Under the pieces are notes generated by a model, which was not told the DNA's origin, searched no databases, and saw only the letters and a program-made list of their open reading frames with translations. Positions 25,562-37,138 of a stretch of DNA of 64,000 bases are shown here, in pieces. The number at the start of each line of letters is the position of its first letter. The first letter of the stretch is position 1. The position numbers and the translations under genes were made by a program. Origin of the DNA: an uncultured Prevotellaceae bacterium (GTDB lineage Bacteria; Bacteroidota; Bacteroidia; Bacteroidales; Bacteroidaceae); assembly GCA_902784615.1 (NCBI GenBank), contig CACZVN010000003.1:1-64000 (forward strand), in the 5' to 3' direction.

Positions 25562-26740
25562 TTATTTTACAGAGAACTTATATGCTGCGTGGCTGAAATA
25601 CTTCTCGCCTGGATTCAGAACAGGCTGTACCCACTCAGGCTTGTTGGGGGAGTCGGGATATTTCTGGCTCTCCAGACATACGCTGACGTGCTGAGGGTAG
25701 GGGCCATGCTTATGCTGGATGTTCAGTTCGTTGCCAACACCCTGGAAGTTGCCGCTATACACCTGTACGCCCGGCTCGTTGGTGAACATCTCCATGAAGA
25801 TACCGGTCTTGGGAGAATAGAGACTGGCGCAAACCTGTGTGTCGTCTCCTTGGCCATCCTTGTAAGTATTCAGGCACCAGTTGTGGTCATAGCCACCAGC
25901 ATTCTGGATCTGGTCGAAGTCTGACTTGATGCTGTCGCCAATTGCATGTGGTGTACGGAAGTCCATCGGAGTACCTTCCACAGACTTGATCTCACCAGTC
26001 GGAATATAGAGCTTGTCGCTCGGTGTGAAGTTGTCTGCATTCACGTAGAGCACCATGTCATAACCAGGCTGTGTGAAGTCACCACTTAGGTTGTAGTAGT
26101 TGTGGTTGGTCTGATTGATGATGGTCGGCTTATCCGTCTCTGCCTCCCAGGTGATGTCAAGGATGTTGTCGGCTGTCACCTTGTAGGTGGTCACTGCCAT
26201 CACCTTGCCAGGGAATCCGTTCTCACCGTCTTTAGCCACGATGGTCAGTTTGAGGATAGAGTCGCCAATCTGCTCGGCATCATATACCTGATGCATCCAA
26301 CCAGAGTTACCACCACCGTGCAGACAGTTGGGACCGTCGTTCTTCTTTAACTGATACTCTGTTTCGCCCAGTGTAAACTTACCGTCCTTGATACGATTGG
26401 CATAGCGTCCAACACTTGAACCGTAGTCTGTCGGAGAATTGAGCGTGTCAGCATACTGAGCGATGTTGTCGAAGCCGAGTACGACATCCGTCAGTTTGCC
26501 GTCCTTGTCAGGAACACACAAGGACACCACACGACCACCGTAGTTCGTGATACATACCTCCATACCGTTGGCATTCTTCAGTGTGTAAAGCATGACGGGC
26601 TTAGACTGGATAGTCGTGTCAAACTTAGCGGGGTCGAGACCTGAAACCGTTAATTGCGGAGCCTTCTGGCTTCCAGCACAAGCACAGAGCATCAGTGTGA
26701 CTACACCGAGCCCAAGAATAGAACTCTTAAATGCTTTCAT
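25562..26740 (-). CDS. Aldose 1-epimerase, exported lipoprotein
   Basis: A 392-residue mutarotase of the GalM family with a lipoprotein signal: the N-terminus ends in LMLCACAG, a lipobox with Cys at about 20. GalM features follow: VCITNYGGRVVSL, GRYANRIKDGKFTL, NDGPNCLHGG, the catalytic His segment NQTNHNYYNLSG, and the general-base Glu near VSVCLESQKYP. Outside the cytoplasm it would interconvert anomers of arabinose or other sugars before import. First gene of the arabinose operon, with the promoter and candidate operators directly upstream. Confidence 0.93.
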   Translation of the reverse strand: MKAFKSSILGLGVVTLMLCACAGSQKAPQLTVSGLDPAKFDTTIQSKPVMLYTLKNANGMEVCITNYGGRVVSLCVPDKDGKLTDVVLGFDNIAQYADTLNSPTDYGSSVGRYANRIKDGKFTLGETEYQLKKNDGPNCLHGGGNSGWMHQVYDAEQIGDSILKLTIVAKDGENGFPGKVMAVTTYKVTADNILDITWEAETDKPTIINQTNHNYYNLSGDFTQPGYDMVLYVNADNFTPSDKLYIPTGEIKSVEGTPMDFRTPHAIGDSIKSDFDQIQNAGGYDHNWCLNTYKDGQGDDTQVCASLYSPKTGIFMEMFTNEPGVQVYSGNFQGVGNELNIQHKHGPYPQHVSVCLESQKYPDSPNKPEWVQPVLNPGEKYFSHAAYKFSVK

Positions 26741-26787
26741 TTTTACTTGTTTTTAGGATTATTATTATGTTATGACATTGTTTTGGG

Positions 26788-26863
26788 TGTAAAATTACAA
26801 CTTATTTCCCAAAGTTACAAGCGAAAAGAGGAAAAAATAAGCGGTAAAGTGTAATTTTTACAC
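26788..26863 (-). promoter_or_regulatory. Arabinose operon promoter with two candidate AraR sites
   Basis: On the minus strand TAACTTTG (26810-26817) is a -7 box. Just downstream of the expected start point lies the perfect inverted repeat TGTAAAATTACA (26788-26799), and about 32 bases upstream lies the related GTGTAATTTTTACAC (26849-26863). Two similar palindromes flanking one promoter suit a repressor; assignment to AraR is inference. Confidence 0.55.
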
Positions 26864-26871
26864 CTTACCGC
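26841..26871 (-). terminator. Terminator of the galactose operon
   Basis: GCGGTAAAGTGTAA (26841-26854) and TTACACCTTACCGC (26858-26871) pair over 14 bp with one mismatch around a 3-base loop. On the minus strand the stem is followed by TTATTTTTTCC. It ends the galK transcript about 50 bases past the stop, and shares its inner arms with a candidate AraR site. Confidence 0.85.
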
Positions 26872-26922
26872 CATTATTTAACCTTTATAAACACTAAAAA
26901 CAGCGTTTATGTCGGATTAGAG

Positions 26923-28086
26923 TTAGCAAATCTTACGTGATCCGTCACCGATGACAACGTCATAGACCTTCGGCTCATGACCATACTTCTCGTTGAACTT
27001 CTTTTTGGCATCTGCAATGAAGTTCTTGTAGAGATCATTGCGAACCAGATTGATCGTACAGCCACCGAAGCCACCGCCCATGATGCGTGAACCGGTTACA
27101 CCATTCTCCTTGGCGATGTCGTTCAGGAAATCGAGTTCCTCGCAGGATACCTCATAGTCCTTTGACAAACCTTCATGAGTCTGGTACATCAGTTCTCCGA
27201 CTTTCTCGTAGTCACCCTCGTTCAGGGCATCGCAGACAGCCAGCACACGGTCTTTCTCACCAAGTACGAACTTAGCGCGCTTGTAGTCTTCTTCACCAAC
27301 CTCGGCACGCACTTCGTCGAGTTGTTCCCATGTGCAGTCGCGTAGGGTCTCAAACTTTCCTTCCGGATGTTTGGCGGCAATATGCTTTACTACGTTCTCA
27401 CAGGAATTACGACGGTCATTGTAGGGAGAACCTGCCAACTGGTGCTTCACCACAGAGTCAAGCAATACCAGACGATAGCCATCGGGTTTAAAGGGGAAGT
27501 ACTCAAACTCACGGCTGCGGCAATCGAGACGCATCAGACAGCCTGCCTTACCGAAGACAGAAGCAAACTGATCCATGATACCACACTTGACACCACAGTA
27601 GTTGTGTTCGGTTGCCTGACCTGCCAGTACCATATCCCATTGAGACACTTTGTTCTCACCGAAGATGTCATTCAGACCGCAGGCAAAACAACTCTCCATG
27701 GCAGCACTTGATGACATGCCAGCACCGAGGGGTACATCACCAGCAAAGGCAATATTAAAGCCTTTAACAGGAACCCCCAACTTCTTCATCTCCAAGGAAA
27801 TACCATATATATAACGAGCCCAACTGGCACGGGGTCCATTAGGATCAGAGAGTTTGAAATCTACACGATCCTTCAGGTCGATAGCGTATGCCATCACCGT
27901 ATCCTCTGTACCATTAGCACGCATTTCAGCCATGATACCCTTATCGACGGCACCAGGGAACACAAATCCACCATTGTAGTCGGTGTGCTCACCGATGAGG
28001 TTAATGCGTCCGGGAGAAGCATATATGTTTCCCGTCTTTCCATCAAAGTGCTTGATGAAGCGGCTTCTAACAAATTCAATATCCAT
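26923..28086 (-). CDS. galK: Galactokinase
   Basis: A 387-residue GHMP kinase that phosphorylates galactose at C1. Motif 1 is GRINLIGEHTDYNGGFVFP (about residues 25-43, the galactokinase signature), motif 2 PLGAGMSSSAAMES binds ATP, and motif 3 is GSRIMGGGFGGCTINLV near the C-terminus. Last gene of the galM-transporter-galK operon, 23 nt after the transporter, with an intrinsic terminator downstream. Confidence 0.97.
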   Translation of the reverse strand: MDIEFVRSRFIKHFDGKTGNIYASPGRINLIGEHTDYNGGFVFPGAVDKGIMAEMRANGTEDTVMAYAIDLKDRVDFKLSDPNGPRASWARYIYGISLEMKKLGVPVKGFNIAFAGDVPLGAGMSSSAAMESCFACGLNDIFGENKVSQWDMVLAGQATEHNYCGVKCGIMDQFASVFGKAGCLMRLDCRSREFEYFPFKPDGYRLVLLDSVVKHQLAGSPYNDRRNSCENVVKHIAAKHPEGKFETLRDCTWEQLDEVRAEVGEEDYKRAKFVLGEKDRVLAVCDALNEGDYEKVGELMYQTHEGLSKDYEVSCEELDFLNDIAKENGVTGSRIMGGGFGGCTINLVRNDLYKNFIADAKKKFNEKYGHEPKVYDVVIGDGSRKIC

Positions 28087-28109
28087 ATTATATATATTAA
28101 TAAGGTGTA

Positions 28110-29432
28110 TTAATCAACAGGAATATCCTTGTTGACATTCTTACAACCGATGAGTGCATAATAGAACATGTATCCAACGGCTGCCAAGTAAATGAAATAA
28201 CTCGGCATATATCCCATGATGTCTGCAAAGAAGTTCTGAACTACCGGCAGTACACCACCACCTACTACCATCATCATAAAGATACCTGATGCCTGTGCAG
28301 TGTATTTTCCAAGACCCTCTGTAGCAAGGTTAAAGATGGAAGCCCACATCACTGATGTGCATAGACCTACGAGTACCAGTAATAGTGCGCTCAGGGGTAC
28401 AGTGGTCATCTCAACGGAACCTTCGAGAATCTTTACCAACGGCATCGTAGTCGTTACACTTTTCGGAGTGAGGATGGCTGCAATGATGAGTACCATAGCT
28501 GAGAAGGTGCAGAACAGCATCATTTGGCGAGAAGATACCTTGCCGCCAATAGCACTGGCTATCATACGTCCAACGAGCATCAACAACCAGTACATAGCAG
28601 CCACGGCGCCACCGATGGTGGCAGCATTGAGTACTGCCTCGGGATTAACCCATGCACCATTGGCAGTAGTGTCGGAGAGGTAGAAGTTCAGGCCACCAGG
28701 GATACCAACCTCCACGCCAACGTAAACAAAAATGGCAATCACACCGAGCAAACAATGACGGAATGCCCAAGGCGAATGCTCGAACTTAGTCTCGGCAGTA
28801 ACCTTGCCCAACTCGGGATCCTGAATGGGGATAAAAAGCAGGATGATAAAGGCAGCAGCAAAGACGGTCATGGCAATATACATGACAAGGTTCACGTCAG
28901 CCATCTGCGTAGAGGCTGTCACCGTACCAATCAGGGCTCCAACGAGCATAGGCGTCATCGTACCTGCCAGAGAGTTCAGTGTACCACCGATCATGTTCAA
29001 CTGGTTACCGCGGTTACCACCACCACCCAACAGGTTCAGCATTGGGTTCACGACTGTATTCAGGATACAAACGGAGAAACCGGAGATGAAAGCACCGAAG
29101 AGATAGATGCAGAAGCCTGGAATGCCTCCAGAGAAACCAGACAAGAACTGTATCAGTACTCCAATGAATCCAACGGCAATACCAATGAGAGCAGTTTTCT
29201 TGTATCCAACCTTCGTCAGCATCTTACCAGCGGGAATACCCATGAACAGATAGGCGAAGAAGTTCATGAAGTTACCCATGATACCAAGAACGTTCGAACC
29301 ACCGATTTCCGGCTGGTTCTTCCAGATAACGCCAATGGGTGCGCCAAGATTCGTTACAAACGAAATCATGGCATACAGGAACATCATCGTGATAATAGCG
29401 ATGATACTTCCATTTTGTTTTTGATTACTCAT
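28110..29432 (-). CDS. MFS sugar transporter (GluP/FucP-like)
   Basis: A 440-residue major facilitator with 12 predicted helices. It resembles the Bacteroidota glucose/galactose MFS group: an FxGIPAGKML-type loop 2-3 motif (MGIPAGKMLTKVGYKKTALI), and the family's long glycine-rich region NLLGGGGNRGNQLN. Placed between galM and galK, so galactose is the probable substrate. Divergent specificity within the family makes this an inference from context. Confidence 0.88.
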   Translation of the reverse strand: MSNQKQNGSIIAIITMMFLYAMISFVTNLGAPIGVIWKNQPEIGGSNVLGIMGNFMNFFAYLFMGIPAGKMLTKVGYKKTALIGIAVGFIGVLIQFLSGFSGGIPGFCIYLFGAFISGFSVCILNTVVNPMLNLLGGGGNRGNQLNMIGGTLNSLAGTMTPMLVGALIGTVTASTQMADVNLVMYIAMTVFAAAFIILLFIPIQDPELGKVTAETKFEHSPWAFRHCLLGVIAIFVYVGVEVGIPGGLNFYLSDTTANGAWVNPEAVLNAATIGGAVAAMYWLLMLVGRMIASAIGGKVSSRQMMLFCTFSAMVLIIAAILTPKSVTTTMPLVKILEGSVEMTTVPLSALLLVLVGLCTSVMWASIFNLATEGLGKYTAQASGIFMMMVVGGGVLPVVQNFFADIMGYMPSYFIYLAAVGYMFYYALIGCKNVNKDIPVD

Positions 29433-29465
29433 AAATTAATAATGTAGTCTTTTAAGTTTAGTCTT

Positions 29466-30557
29466 TTATTCCACGACACCAAAACGATAGATGGTCTTCT
29501 GCTTATAACGCTGTCCAGGATTCAGGACGACACTGGGGAAGTATGGACGGTTTGGTGTGTCGGGGAAATGCTGGGCCTCGAAGCATACGGCAGAACGATA
29601 GGGGAATGTGCAACCGTTAGCGCCCTTATAACCAGTGGCATAATTGGCTGTGTAAAGCTGCATACCGGGTTCTGTGGTATAAACTTCCATGGTACGTCCA
29701 CTCTTCGGGTCGGTAACCTTTGCAGCAAACGAAAGTTCTCCCTCTTCCTGCTTGTTGAGTACATAGTTGTGGTCGAAACCTTTACCGAACTTTATCTGCT
29801 CGTGGTCGGCATTGATATCCTGACCGAAGGATTTCGGTTTGCGGAAGTCGAATGGAGTACCTTCTACCTTCAGAATCTCACCTGTTGGGATCGCTGTAGC
29901 GTCAGTAGGCAGATAGAAATCTGCATTGATCTCACAGATCTGATCCTCGATAGATGGAGTAGGATCAGCAGTACCTGCCAGACTGAAGAAAGCATGATGT
30001 GTCAGGTTGACAATCGTCTTCTTGTTGGTGGTAGCCAGATACTCGATTACCAACTCGTTCTGGTCTGTGAAAGTGAATTCTACTGTCACGTCGAGTTCAC
30101 CGGTGAAACCTTCCTCACCATAGGAGGAGATACGGTGCAGGGCCAGTGAACGGGGACCCATCTGACGGGCATCCCAAACCTTGGCATTAAAACCGACAGA
30201 TCCGCCATGCAGGTGGTTGGGACCGTCGTTGAGTGCCAACTGGTACTCTTTTCCATTCAGGGTAAACTGACCTTTGCAGATACGGTTGCCCCAACGGCCA
30301 ATCAGTGTTGACAGATAGGGTTCCTTTCCACTGGTCAACTGCTTGATGCTGTCATGACCCTGAATAACGTTAGCTACTTTGCCATCCTTATCAGGCACCA
30401 TAATAGCACAAATGGCACCGCCATAATTGGAGATTGCCACTTCATAACCTTTACGGTTCCTCAGGATGTACAAGTCTGTTTTCTTACCATTAATCGTGGC
30501 CTGGAAGTTCTCTCTCTTCAGACCACACAGATTCGCTGTTTCTGCTGTGTTAGCCAT
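29466..30557 (-). CDS. galM: Aldose 1-epimerase (galactose mutarotase)
   Basis: A 363-residue cytoplasmic GalM without a signal peptide. Features: VAISNYGGAICAIMVPDKDG, IGRWGNRICKGQFTL, LNDGPNHLHGGSVGFN, catalytic His in NLTHHAFFSLAG, and the base Glu in SAVCFEAQHFPDTPN. It converts beta- to alpha-galactose for GalK. First gene of the galactose operon. It is a paralogue of the exported epimerase at 25562-26740. Confidence 0.95.
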   Translation of the reverse strand: MANTAETANLCGLKRENFQATINGKKTDLYILRNRKGYEVAISNYGGAICAIMVPDKDGKVANVIQGHDSIKQLTSGKEPYLSTLIGRWGNRICKGQFTLNGKEYQLALNDGPNHLHGGSVGFNAKVWDARQMGPRSLALHRISSYGEEGFTGELDVTVEFTFTDQNELVIEYLATTNKKTIVNLTHHAFFSLAGTADPTPSIEDQICEINADFYLPTDATAIPTGEILKVEGTPFDFRKPKSFGQDINADHEQIKFGKGFDHNYVLNKQEEGELSFAAKVTDPKSGRTMEVYTTEPGMQLYTANYATGYKGANGCTFPYRSAVCFEAQHFPDTPNRPYFPSVVLNPGQRYKQKTIYRFGVVE

Positions 30558-30667
30558 ATTGATAATGTTTTAAGTTATGTATGATGTATTTTCTGCAAAA
30601 TAACAGAAAAAAAAACAAATAGACGAATGAAACAACGAAAAAAATGTTTCGGATGTATTAAAAAACG

Positions 30668-31981
30668 CTAAATGCAGTTTTTAAGGAAGTCTGCAACCAC
30701 ATAACTGCTACCTCCGATGAACACAAAATCTTTCTCATCTGCGGCATCTTGAGCAGCCTGATAGGCACTGACGACATCGGGATAGCTTTCTCCTTGAAGT
30801 CCCAGTCCCTGGGCATAAATCTTCAGCACATTCTCTGAAACAGCCCGTTTATTACTGGCTTTCGTAAAGTAATAAGTGGCTGTTTTCGGTAATAGGGCCA
30901 TCACTCCCTCGAAGTCCTTGTCATCGACCATACCAAACACAATGTGCATATGCTGGCATGATACAGTCTTCAACTGCTCACTCAGGTATTTCCACCCGTC
31001 TAAGTTGTGTCCGGTATCACATATCGTCAGCGGGGCCTCTTTAATGGTTTGCCAACGTCCTTGTAATCCTGTAAGTTCACAAACACGCTTGAACGACTCT
31101 CGGACTTCCTTATTCTGGCAAATATAGTCTGGCCGACTGGAAACAGGATACAGATAGCCCATCTTCTCCATTTCTTTAACAGCACAGAGAATCGTATTCG
31201 TGTTCTTTTCCTGATAGTTACCAGAAAGTTCACCTTCCAGCACACCAAAATTCTCCGTCTGATAGGTGAGACCTTTATCCGTTTTTACACATGATTTCAC
31301 CTCAGGCTGTTCTTCTGCCAGAATCAGTGGAGCCTTGACTTCTGTAGCCACAGCCTCAAATACCATAAGTGTCTCAGGGGTGGTCTCGCCAATGATGACA
31401 GGTACACCTTTTTTTATAATACCTGCTTTTTCCATAGCGATCTGTTCTAAGGAAGTGCCTAAAAATTGGGTATGATCAAACCCGATGTTCGTGATAATGG
31501 ATAGGATAGGGGAGATGATGTTTGTACAGTCAAGCCGTCCTCCCATACCCACTTCGATCACAGCAATATCAACCTCCATATCAGCAAAATATTTGAAGGC
31601 CATGGCCGTAACGACTTCAAAGAAAGAAGGTTGTAATGGTTCGAAGAAAACTTTCTCCTTTTCCACGAAATCGATGACATATTCTTCAGGAATAGGAGCA
31701 CCATTATATCTGATGCGTTCACTGAAATCTACCAAATGAGGAGATGTATAGAGTCCAACCTTATAGCCGCATGATTGTAGGATAGCCGACAGGGTATGTG
31801 CACAGGAACCCTTACCATTCGTACCTGCTATATGGATCGTACGGTACTTATGATGAGGATGCTTGAAGTGCTCGTCAAGTTTCAAACTATTGTCGAGTCC
31901 TTCCTTATAGCCACTGGCACCTTGCCGCTCAAACATCGGCATCTGGTTATACAGATATTCACACGTCTCCTGATATGTCAT
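30668..31981 (-). CDS. folC: Bifunctional folylpolyglutamate/dihydrofolate synthase
   Basis: A 437-residue Mur-ligase-type enzyme that adds glutamate to dihydropteroate and to folates. ATP P-loop HIAGTNGKGSCAHTLSAIL at about residue 49-67, Mg-binding EVGMGGRLDCTN, and the C-terminal ligase domain with TICDTGHNLDGWKYL. It is 21 nt after dnaJ and probably the last gene of grpE-dnaJ-folC. Confidence 0.95.
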   Translation of the reverse strand: MTYQETCEYLYNQMPMFERQGASGYKEGLDNSLKLDEHFKHPHHKYRTIHIAGTNGKGSCAHTLSAILQSCGYKVGLYTSPHLVDFSERIRYNGAPIPEEYVIDFVEKEKVFFEPLQPSFFEVVTAMAFKYFADMEVDIAVIEVGMGGRLDCTNIISPILSIITNIGFDHTQFLGTSLEQIAMEKAGIIKKGVPVIIGETTPETLMVFEAVATEVKAPLILAEEQPEVKSCVKTDKGLTYQTENFGVLEGELSGNYQEKNTNTILCAVKEMEKMGYLYPVSSRPDYICQNKEVRESFKRVCELTGLQGRWQTIKEAPLTICDTGHNLDGWKYLSEQLKTVSCQHMHIVFGMVDDKDFEGVMALLPKTATYYFTKASNKRAVSENVLKIYAQGLGLQGESYPDVVSAYQAAQDAADEKDFVFIGGSSYVVADFLKNCI

Positions 31982-32002
31982 GTTGCTGCGATTGACGATG
32001 AC

Positions 32003-33163
32003 TTAATTGAAATAGTTCTTAAAGCGCTGGAAGATGGAATCCTTCGTCTGTTTATCACCCTTGAAGTTGTCGCTCTGCCGGAACTGTTCAATGGCTACTT
32101 TCTCCTCACGGCTGAGTGTTCTCGGCACATAGACACTGATATTCACTACTAGGTCACCCTTGCCATTGCCGTAGCCCTGTACTGCAGGCAGTCCTTTGCC
32201 GCGTAAGCGGATAGTTTTACCAGGTTGGGTACCGTTCTCCATCTTAACTTTCAACTTTGTGCCTTCGATAGTCGGTATTTCCACTTCACCACCGAGAGCG
32301 GCTGTGGGGAAATCAAGCAGAAGGTTGTAAATCAAGTCATTACCATCACGGACGAATGTATCATGTTCTTCCTCCTCAATGAATACTTGAATATCTCCGT
32401 TAATGCCGTTATGTTTTCCTGCATTTCCTTTACCAGGAACGTTGACAACCATACCTTCCGCTACTCCAGCAGGGATATTGATTTCAACGACCTCTTCACC
32501 TTTCTTGATTCCGGTGCCACCGCATTCTTGGCATTTGTTTTTGATAACTTGCCCCTCGCCACCACAGACAGGGCAGACGCTTTGCTGTTGCATCATACCG
32601 AAAATGCTCTGAGTAGTATGGGTGATAACACCTGTACCATGGCAGGTTTCACAAGTCTCCTTGCCACTGCCAGCCTCGGCACCACTTCCGTGACAATGTT
32701 CGCAGGGGATATCTTTTCTAACTTTGAACTTCTTCGTCACACCGGTGTTAATTTCTTCGAGCGAGAGTTTCACCTTAAGTCTGAGATCGCTGCCTCTGTG
32801 TTGCTGTGGACGGCGTGAACCTCCTCCGAAGCCTCCAAAGCCATGGCCACCGAAGATGTCACCGAACATCGAGAAGATGTCATCCATGTTCATGCTGGCT
32901 CCACCGAAGCCGCTGAAGCCCCCGAAGCCACCCATACCTGGGCCATCAAAGCCAAACTGGTCGTATTGCTGACGGGTCTTCGGGTCATGGAGCACATTAT
33001 AGGCCTCTGCCGCCTCCTTGAATTTCTCTTCAGCCTCTTTGTCACCGGGGTTACGGTCGGGGTGATACTTAATGGCTATCTTTCGATAAGCTTTTTTGAT
33101 CTCGTCTTCTGAGGCGGTCTTCTGGACTCCAAGCACCTCGTAGTAGTCGCGTTTCTGTGCCAT
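32003..33163 (-). CDS. dnaJ: Chaperone protein DnaJ
   Basis: A 386-residue class I J protein. J domain at residues 4-70 with the HPD motif ([17 protein letters not shown]), a Gly/Phe-rich segment ([14 protein letters not shown]), four zinc-finger CxxCxGxG repeats ([36 protein letters not shown]) and the C-terminal substrate domains. It stimulates DnaK. One base separates it from the grpE stop. Confidence 0.98.
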   Translation of the reverse strand: MAQKRDYYEVLGVQKTASEDEIKKAYRKIAIKYHPDRNPGDKEAEEKFKEAAEAYNVLHDPKTRQQYDQFGFDGPGMGGFGGFSGFGGASMNMDDIFSMFGDIFGGHGFGGFGGGSRRPQQHRGSDLRLKVKLSLEEINTGVTKKFKVRKDIPCEHCHGSGAEAGSGKETCETCHGTGVITHTTQSIFGMMQQQSVCPVCGGEGQVIKNKCQECGGTGIKKGEEVVEINIPAGVAEGMVVNVPGKGNAGKHNGINGDIQVFIEEEEHDTFVRDGNDLIYNLLLDFPTAALGGEVEIPTIEGTKLKVKMENGTQPGKTIRLRGKGLPAVQGYGNGKGDLVVNISVYVPRTLSREEKVAIEQFRQSDNFKGDKQTKDSIFQRFKNYFN

Positions 33164-33164
33164 A

Positions 33165-33755
33165 TTATTGTCCTACTGCCACTTTTGCGTGGCGGATTAC
33201 TTTATCATTCAATTTATATCCCTGCTGCAGGCAGTCAATGACCTTGCCTTTCTTGTCATCACCCATACCAGGCACCATAGCAACAGCCTCGTGCAGGTCG
33301 GTATCGAAGTCAGCATCTGTCGTATCAATCTTACTAACTCCTTGGGATTCAAGTGTCTTCATGAACTTCTGATAGATGAGTGACATTCCTTCACGCAGGA
33401 CTTCAGGGTCATCAGTCTTAGCTCCGTTCTCAATAGCACGTTCCATATCGTCCAAAACGGGTAGGATAGAGGTGATAAACTTCTCTCCGCCATTTAATAT
33501 CAATTCCGCACGCTCCTTTAAAGTACGTTTGCGATAGTTCTCAAACTCAGCCACCTTGTAGAGCAACTGGTTCTTCAGTTCTGCAATCTCGTCCTGAGCT
33601 TTCTCAAGAGGATCTTTCTCTTCAGAATTCTCAGATTCATCTTGGTTTTCAGCCTCTTCTGGGGCTTCTACCTCTGCCTCTTTGTCAGTATCTTCCTCAA
33701 CGGGCTGCTCTTCTTGCAGCTCTTCGTCCTTGATCTCAATATCTTTTTCTGTCAT
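33165..33755 (-). CDS. grpE: Nucleotide exchange factor GrpE
   Basis: A 196-residue protein with an unusually acidic N-terminal tail (about 50 residues, mostly Glu/Asp), a coiled coil ([20 protein letters not shown]), then the dimer and beta domains with the family signature [12 protein letters not shown] and [12 protein letters not shown]. It releases ADP from DnaK. First gene of grpE-dnaJ-folC. No CIRCE element is seen upstream. Confidence 0.96.
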   Translation of the reverse strand: MTEKDIEIKDEELQEEQPVEEDTDKEAEVEAPEEAENQDESENSEEKDPLEKAQDEIAELKNQLLYKVAEFENYRKRTLKERAELILNGGEKFITSILPVLDDMERAIENGAKTDDPEVLREGMSLIYQKFMKTLESQGVSKIDTTDADFDTDLHEAVAMVPGMGDDKKGKVIDCLQQGYKLNDKVIRHAKVAVGQ

Positions 33756-33806
33756 AATAGCGTTGTTTAAAGACTTTTCTTTCCAAACAGCAAATTTCGT
33801 GCCGAA

Positions 33807-35426
<1,620 letters not shown>

Positions 35427-35453
35427 TTATACCTTATTATTTGTTTCGGGGTG

Positions 35454-35461
35454 CAAAGATA
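35454..35461 (-). promoter_or_regulatory. -7 box of the ABC-F gene
   Basis: Minus-strand TATCTTTG, 33 bases before the ATG at 35420. Confidence 0.6.
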
Positions 35462-35559
35462 CTGTTTTTTTTCCTATTATCTTTAGTTTTTCCTTAAATT
35501 CTTTATAAATCCCTCAATTAGGGGAGACTTTATTGTATTTATTTATCATAATGCCGATT

Positions 35560-36324
35560 CTAATAAATATCTCGGTCTTCCAGAACCCTGAATTTCTTTC
35601 GCTGATGATTAAGCGATTCTATATCCAATTTAAATGAAACAGATTCTTCAATATCTGGACGACAATTGACAAGCGTTTTCCCTATGGGACTAATAATAGC
35701 ACTTTGACCTTTATAATATGAATACTCATCATCGCCAACACGATTACAACCAATCAGGAATGCTTGATTCTCTATGGCACGTGCTCGTGTAAGAATCTGC
35801 CAAGCATTTTGACGACTCTCCGGCCAGTTGGCCACTGCAATAATAGCATGATATTTTAAGGAATCTGCATAACGGCTCCATACAGGAAAACGCAGATCAT
35901 AACAGGTAAGCAACAGGAAACGGAAGCCCTTATACTCCACAATCGTATGTTTCTCTCCCGACTGGTAGAATTGGTCTTCACCGCCATAGCGGAAAAGATG
36001 GTGTTTATCATAATACGAAACAGTACCTGTCTGGCCATTCACGAAATAATGACGGTTACGATAGGTTCCATCGACATGAATGGCAAGACTTCCACTGATT
36101 GCGCAATGGCGATCACTGGCAGTCTTTTTCATCCATTCCAACGAAATGCTTGTTGCTTCATCTTCGGCAATTCCAGTTGGTTCTGTAGCGAATCCTGTAC
36201 TCCACATTTCTGGTAAAACATAGAGGTCGCTGTCTGGTTCCTTTGCCATTAGTTGTTCTGCACGTTTGATGTTTACTGCAGGACTTCCCCATTCAATGTT
36301 TAATTGTATAATTGTTACCTTCAT
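35560..36324 (-). CDS. Omega-amidase/nitrilase-family carbon-nitrogen hydrolase
   Basis: A 254-residue nitrilase-superfamily amidase. The Glu-Lys-Cys triad is seen: E in YVLPEMWSTGF, K in YYDKHHLFRYGGE and C in LTCYDLRFPVWSR. It is closest in look to YafV/omega-amidase, which hydrolyses alpha-ketoglutaramate-type compounds as metabolite repair. ATG 36324 overlaps the trmN6 stop (ATGA), so the longer frame to 36360 is rejected. A weak hairpin (CCCT-CAATT-AGGG, near 35513-35527) follows. Confidence 0.88.
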   Translation of the reverse strand: MKVTIIQLNIEWGSPAVNIKRAEQLMAKEPDSDLYVLPEMWSTGFATEPTGIAEDEATSISLEWMKKTASDRHCAISGSLAIHVDGTYRNRHYFVNGQTGTVSYYDKHHLFRYGGEDQFYQSGEKHTIVEYKGFRFLLLTCYDLRFPVWSRYADSLKYHAIIAVANWPESRQNAWQILTRARAIENQAFLIGCNRVGDDEYSYYKGQSAIISPIGKTLVNCRPDIEESVSFKLDIESLNHQRKKFRVLEDRDIY

Positions 36325-37031
36325 TTGATATAAAACGCTTGTGTAAGTTGTTGATACCAAGGACTTCTTTTATTTGGCGAAATCTGTATGGACTCTTCTT
36401 CCGTATCTGTTTTATTAACAGGAGATTTTCTAAATTCAATCAACTGACGCTTTGGCTCTTTTTGAGGTGTTGTCTTAATCAGATAGACACGGCTCAGGAA
36501 AAAGCCTTCCATACGGACGGCCGTTTCCATACTGGAGCGATTATCAGTTGGAATAACCACAGAAAATAAACCGTCAGTTTTAAGCAGTCGGAAGGCAGCC
36601 TTAGCCAATCCTTCGAAAGAGAGCGTAACAGTATGGCGGGCAGTGGTCCGCTGTTCATCAGGGCATGTCAGGGAATCGACGAAATACGGTGGATTACAGA
36701 CAATAGCATCGAATCCATCGGTATCATCAAATTGGAGCACATCACATTGCTGAATGGTTATACGATCAGAAAATGGCGATTCCATCACGTTTTCTCTTGC
36801 TTGTGAGACGGCATCGGCATCGATTTCAATACCCACGATATGGGCTTCTGGGAAGCGTTGTGCCATCATGAGTGCAATCAGTCCTGTACCCGTCCCGATA
36901 TCCAAAATGCGACATTGACCCGCTGGAGCCTGAGCCCATGCACCGAGCAACGTCCCGTCAGTACCGACCTTCATACCACAACGCGACTGACGAACGGTAA
37001 ATTGCTGGAATTGAAAGTAATCATTTGCCAT
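36321..37031 (-). CDS. trmN6: tRNA1(Val) (adenine37-N6)-methyltransferase
   Basis: A 236-residue class I methyltransferase (YfiC/TrmN6). SAM motif ILDIGTGTGLIALMMAQR near residue 42, acidic loop VGIEIDADAVSQA, and the N6-adenine catalytic motif FDAIVCNPPYFVDSL. It methylates A37 of tRNA-Val in Gammaproteobacteria; the exact tRNA here is inferred. The promoter -7 box ends eight bases before the ATG, so the mRNA is nearly leaderless. Overlaps the next gene by 4 nt. Confidence 0.88.
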   Translation of the reverse strand: MANDYFQFQQFTVRQSRCGMKVGTDGTLLGAWAQAPAGQCRILDIGTGTGLIALMMAQRFPEAHIVGIEIDADAVSQARENVMESPFSDRITIQQCDVLQFDDTDGFDAIVCNPPYFVDSLTCPDEQRTTARHTVTLSFEGLAKAAFRLLKTDGLFSVVIPTDNRSSMETAVRMEGFFLSRVYLIKTTPQKEPKRQLIEFRKSPVNKTDTEEESIQISPNKRSPWYQQLTQAFYIK

Positions 37032-37039
37032 TTCTGGGG

Positions 37040-37047
37040 CAAAGATA
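37040..37047 (-). promoter_or_regulatory. -7 box of trmN6
   Basis: Minus-strand TATCTTTG. Only CCCCAGAA separates it from the start codon. It is divergent from the lon promoter. Confidence 0.65.
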
Positions 37048-37101
37048 CTAATTATTTGTTAATTCTTACATACTTCGTTCTTCATTCTTAATTATTATTA
37101 G

Positions 37102-37109
37102 TAACTTTG
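37102..37109 (+). promoter_or_regulatory. -7 box of the lon operon
   Basis: TAACTTTG, 29 bases before the lon ATG. A periodic TTCTTCATTCTTAATT tract lies just upstream in place of a clear -33 box. Confidence 0.65.
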
Positions 37110-37138
37110 CAGCCAATTTTAAAGAAAGAAACGAAAAC

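Noticed and set aside
28524..29447. 307-codon plus-strand reading frame
   Set aside because: Antisense to the MFS transporter gene; rich in His/Asn/Thr as expected for the reverse of membrane-protein codons.
26923..30557. Galactose operon as part of the arabinose operon
   Set aside because: A clear intrinsic terminator at 26841-26871 and a new promoter at 26810-26817 separate them.
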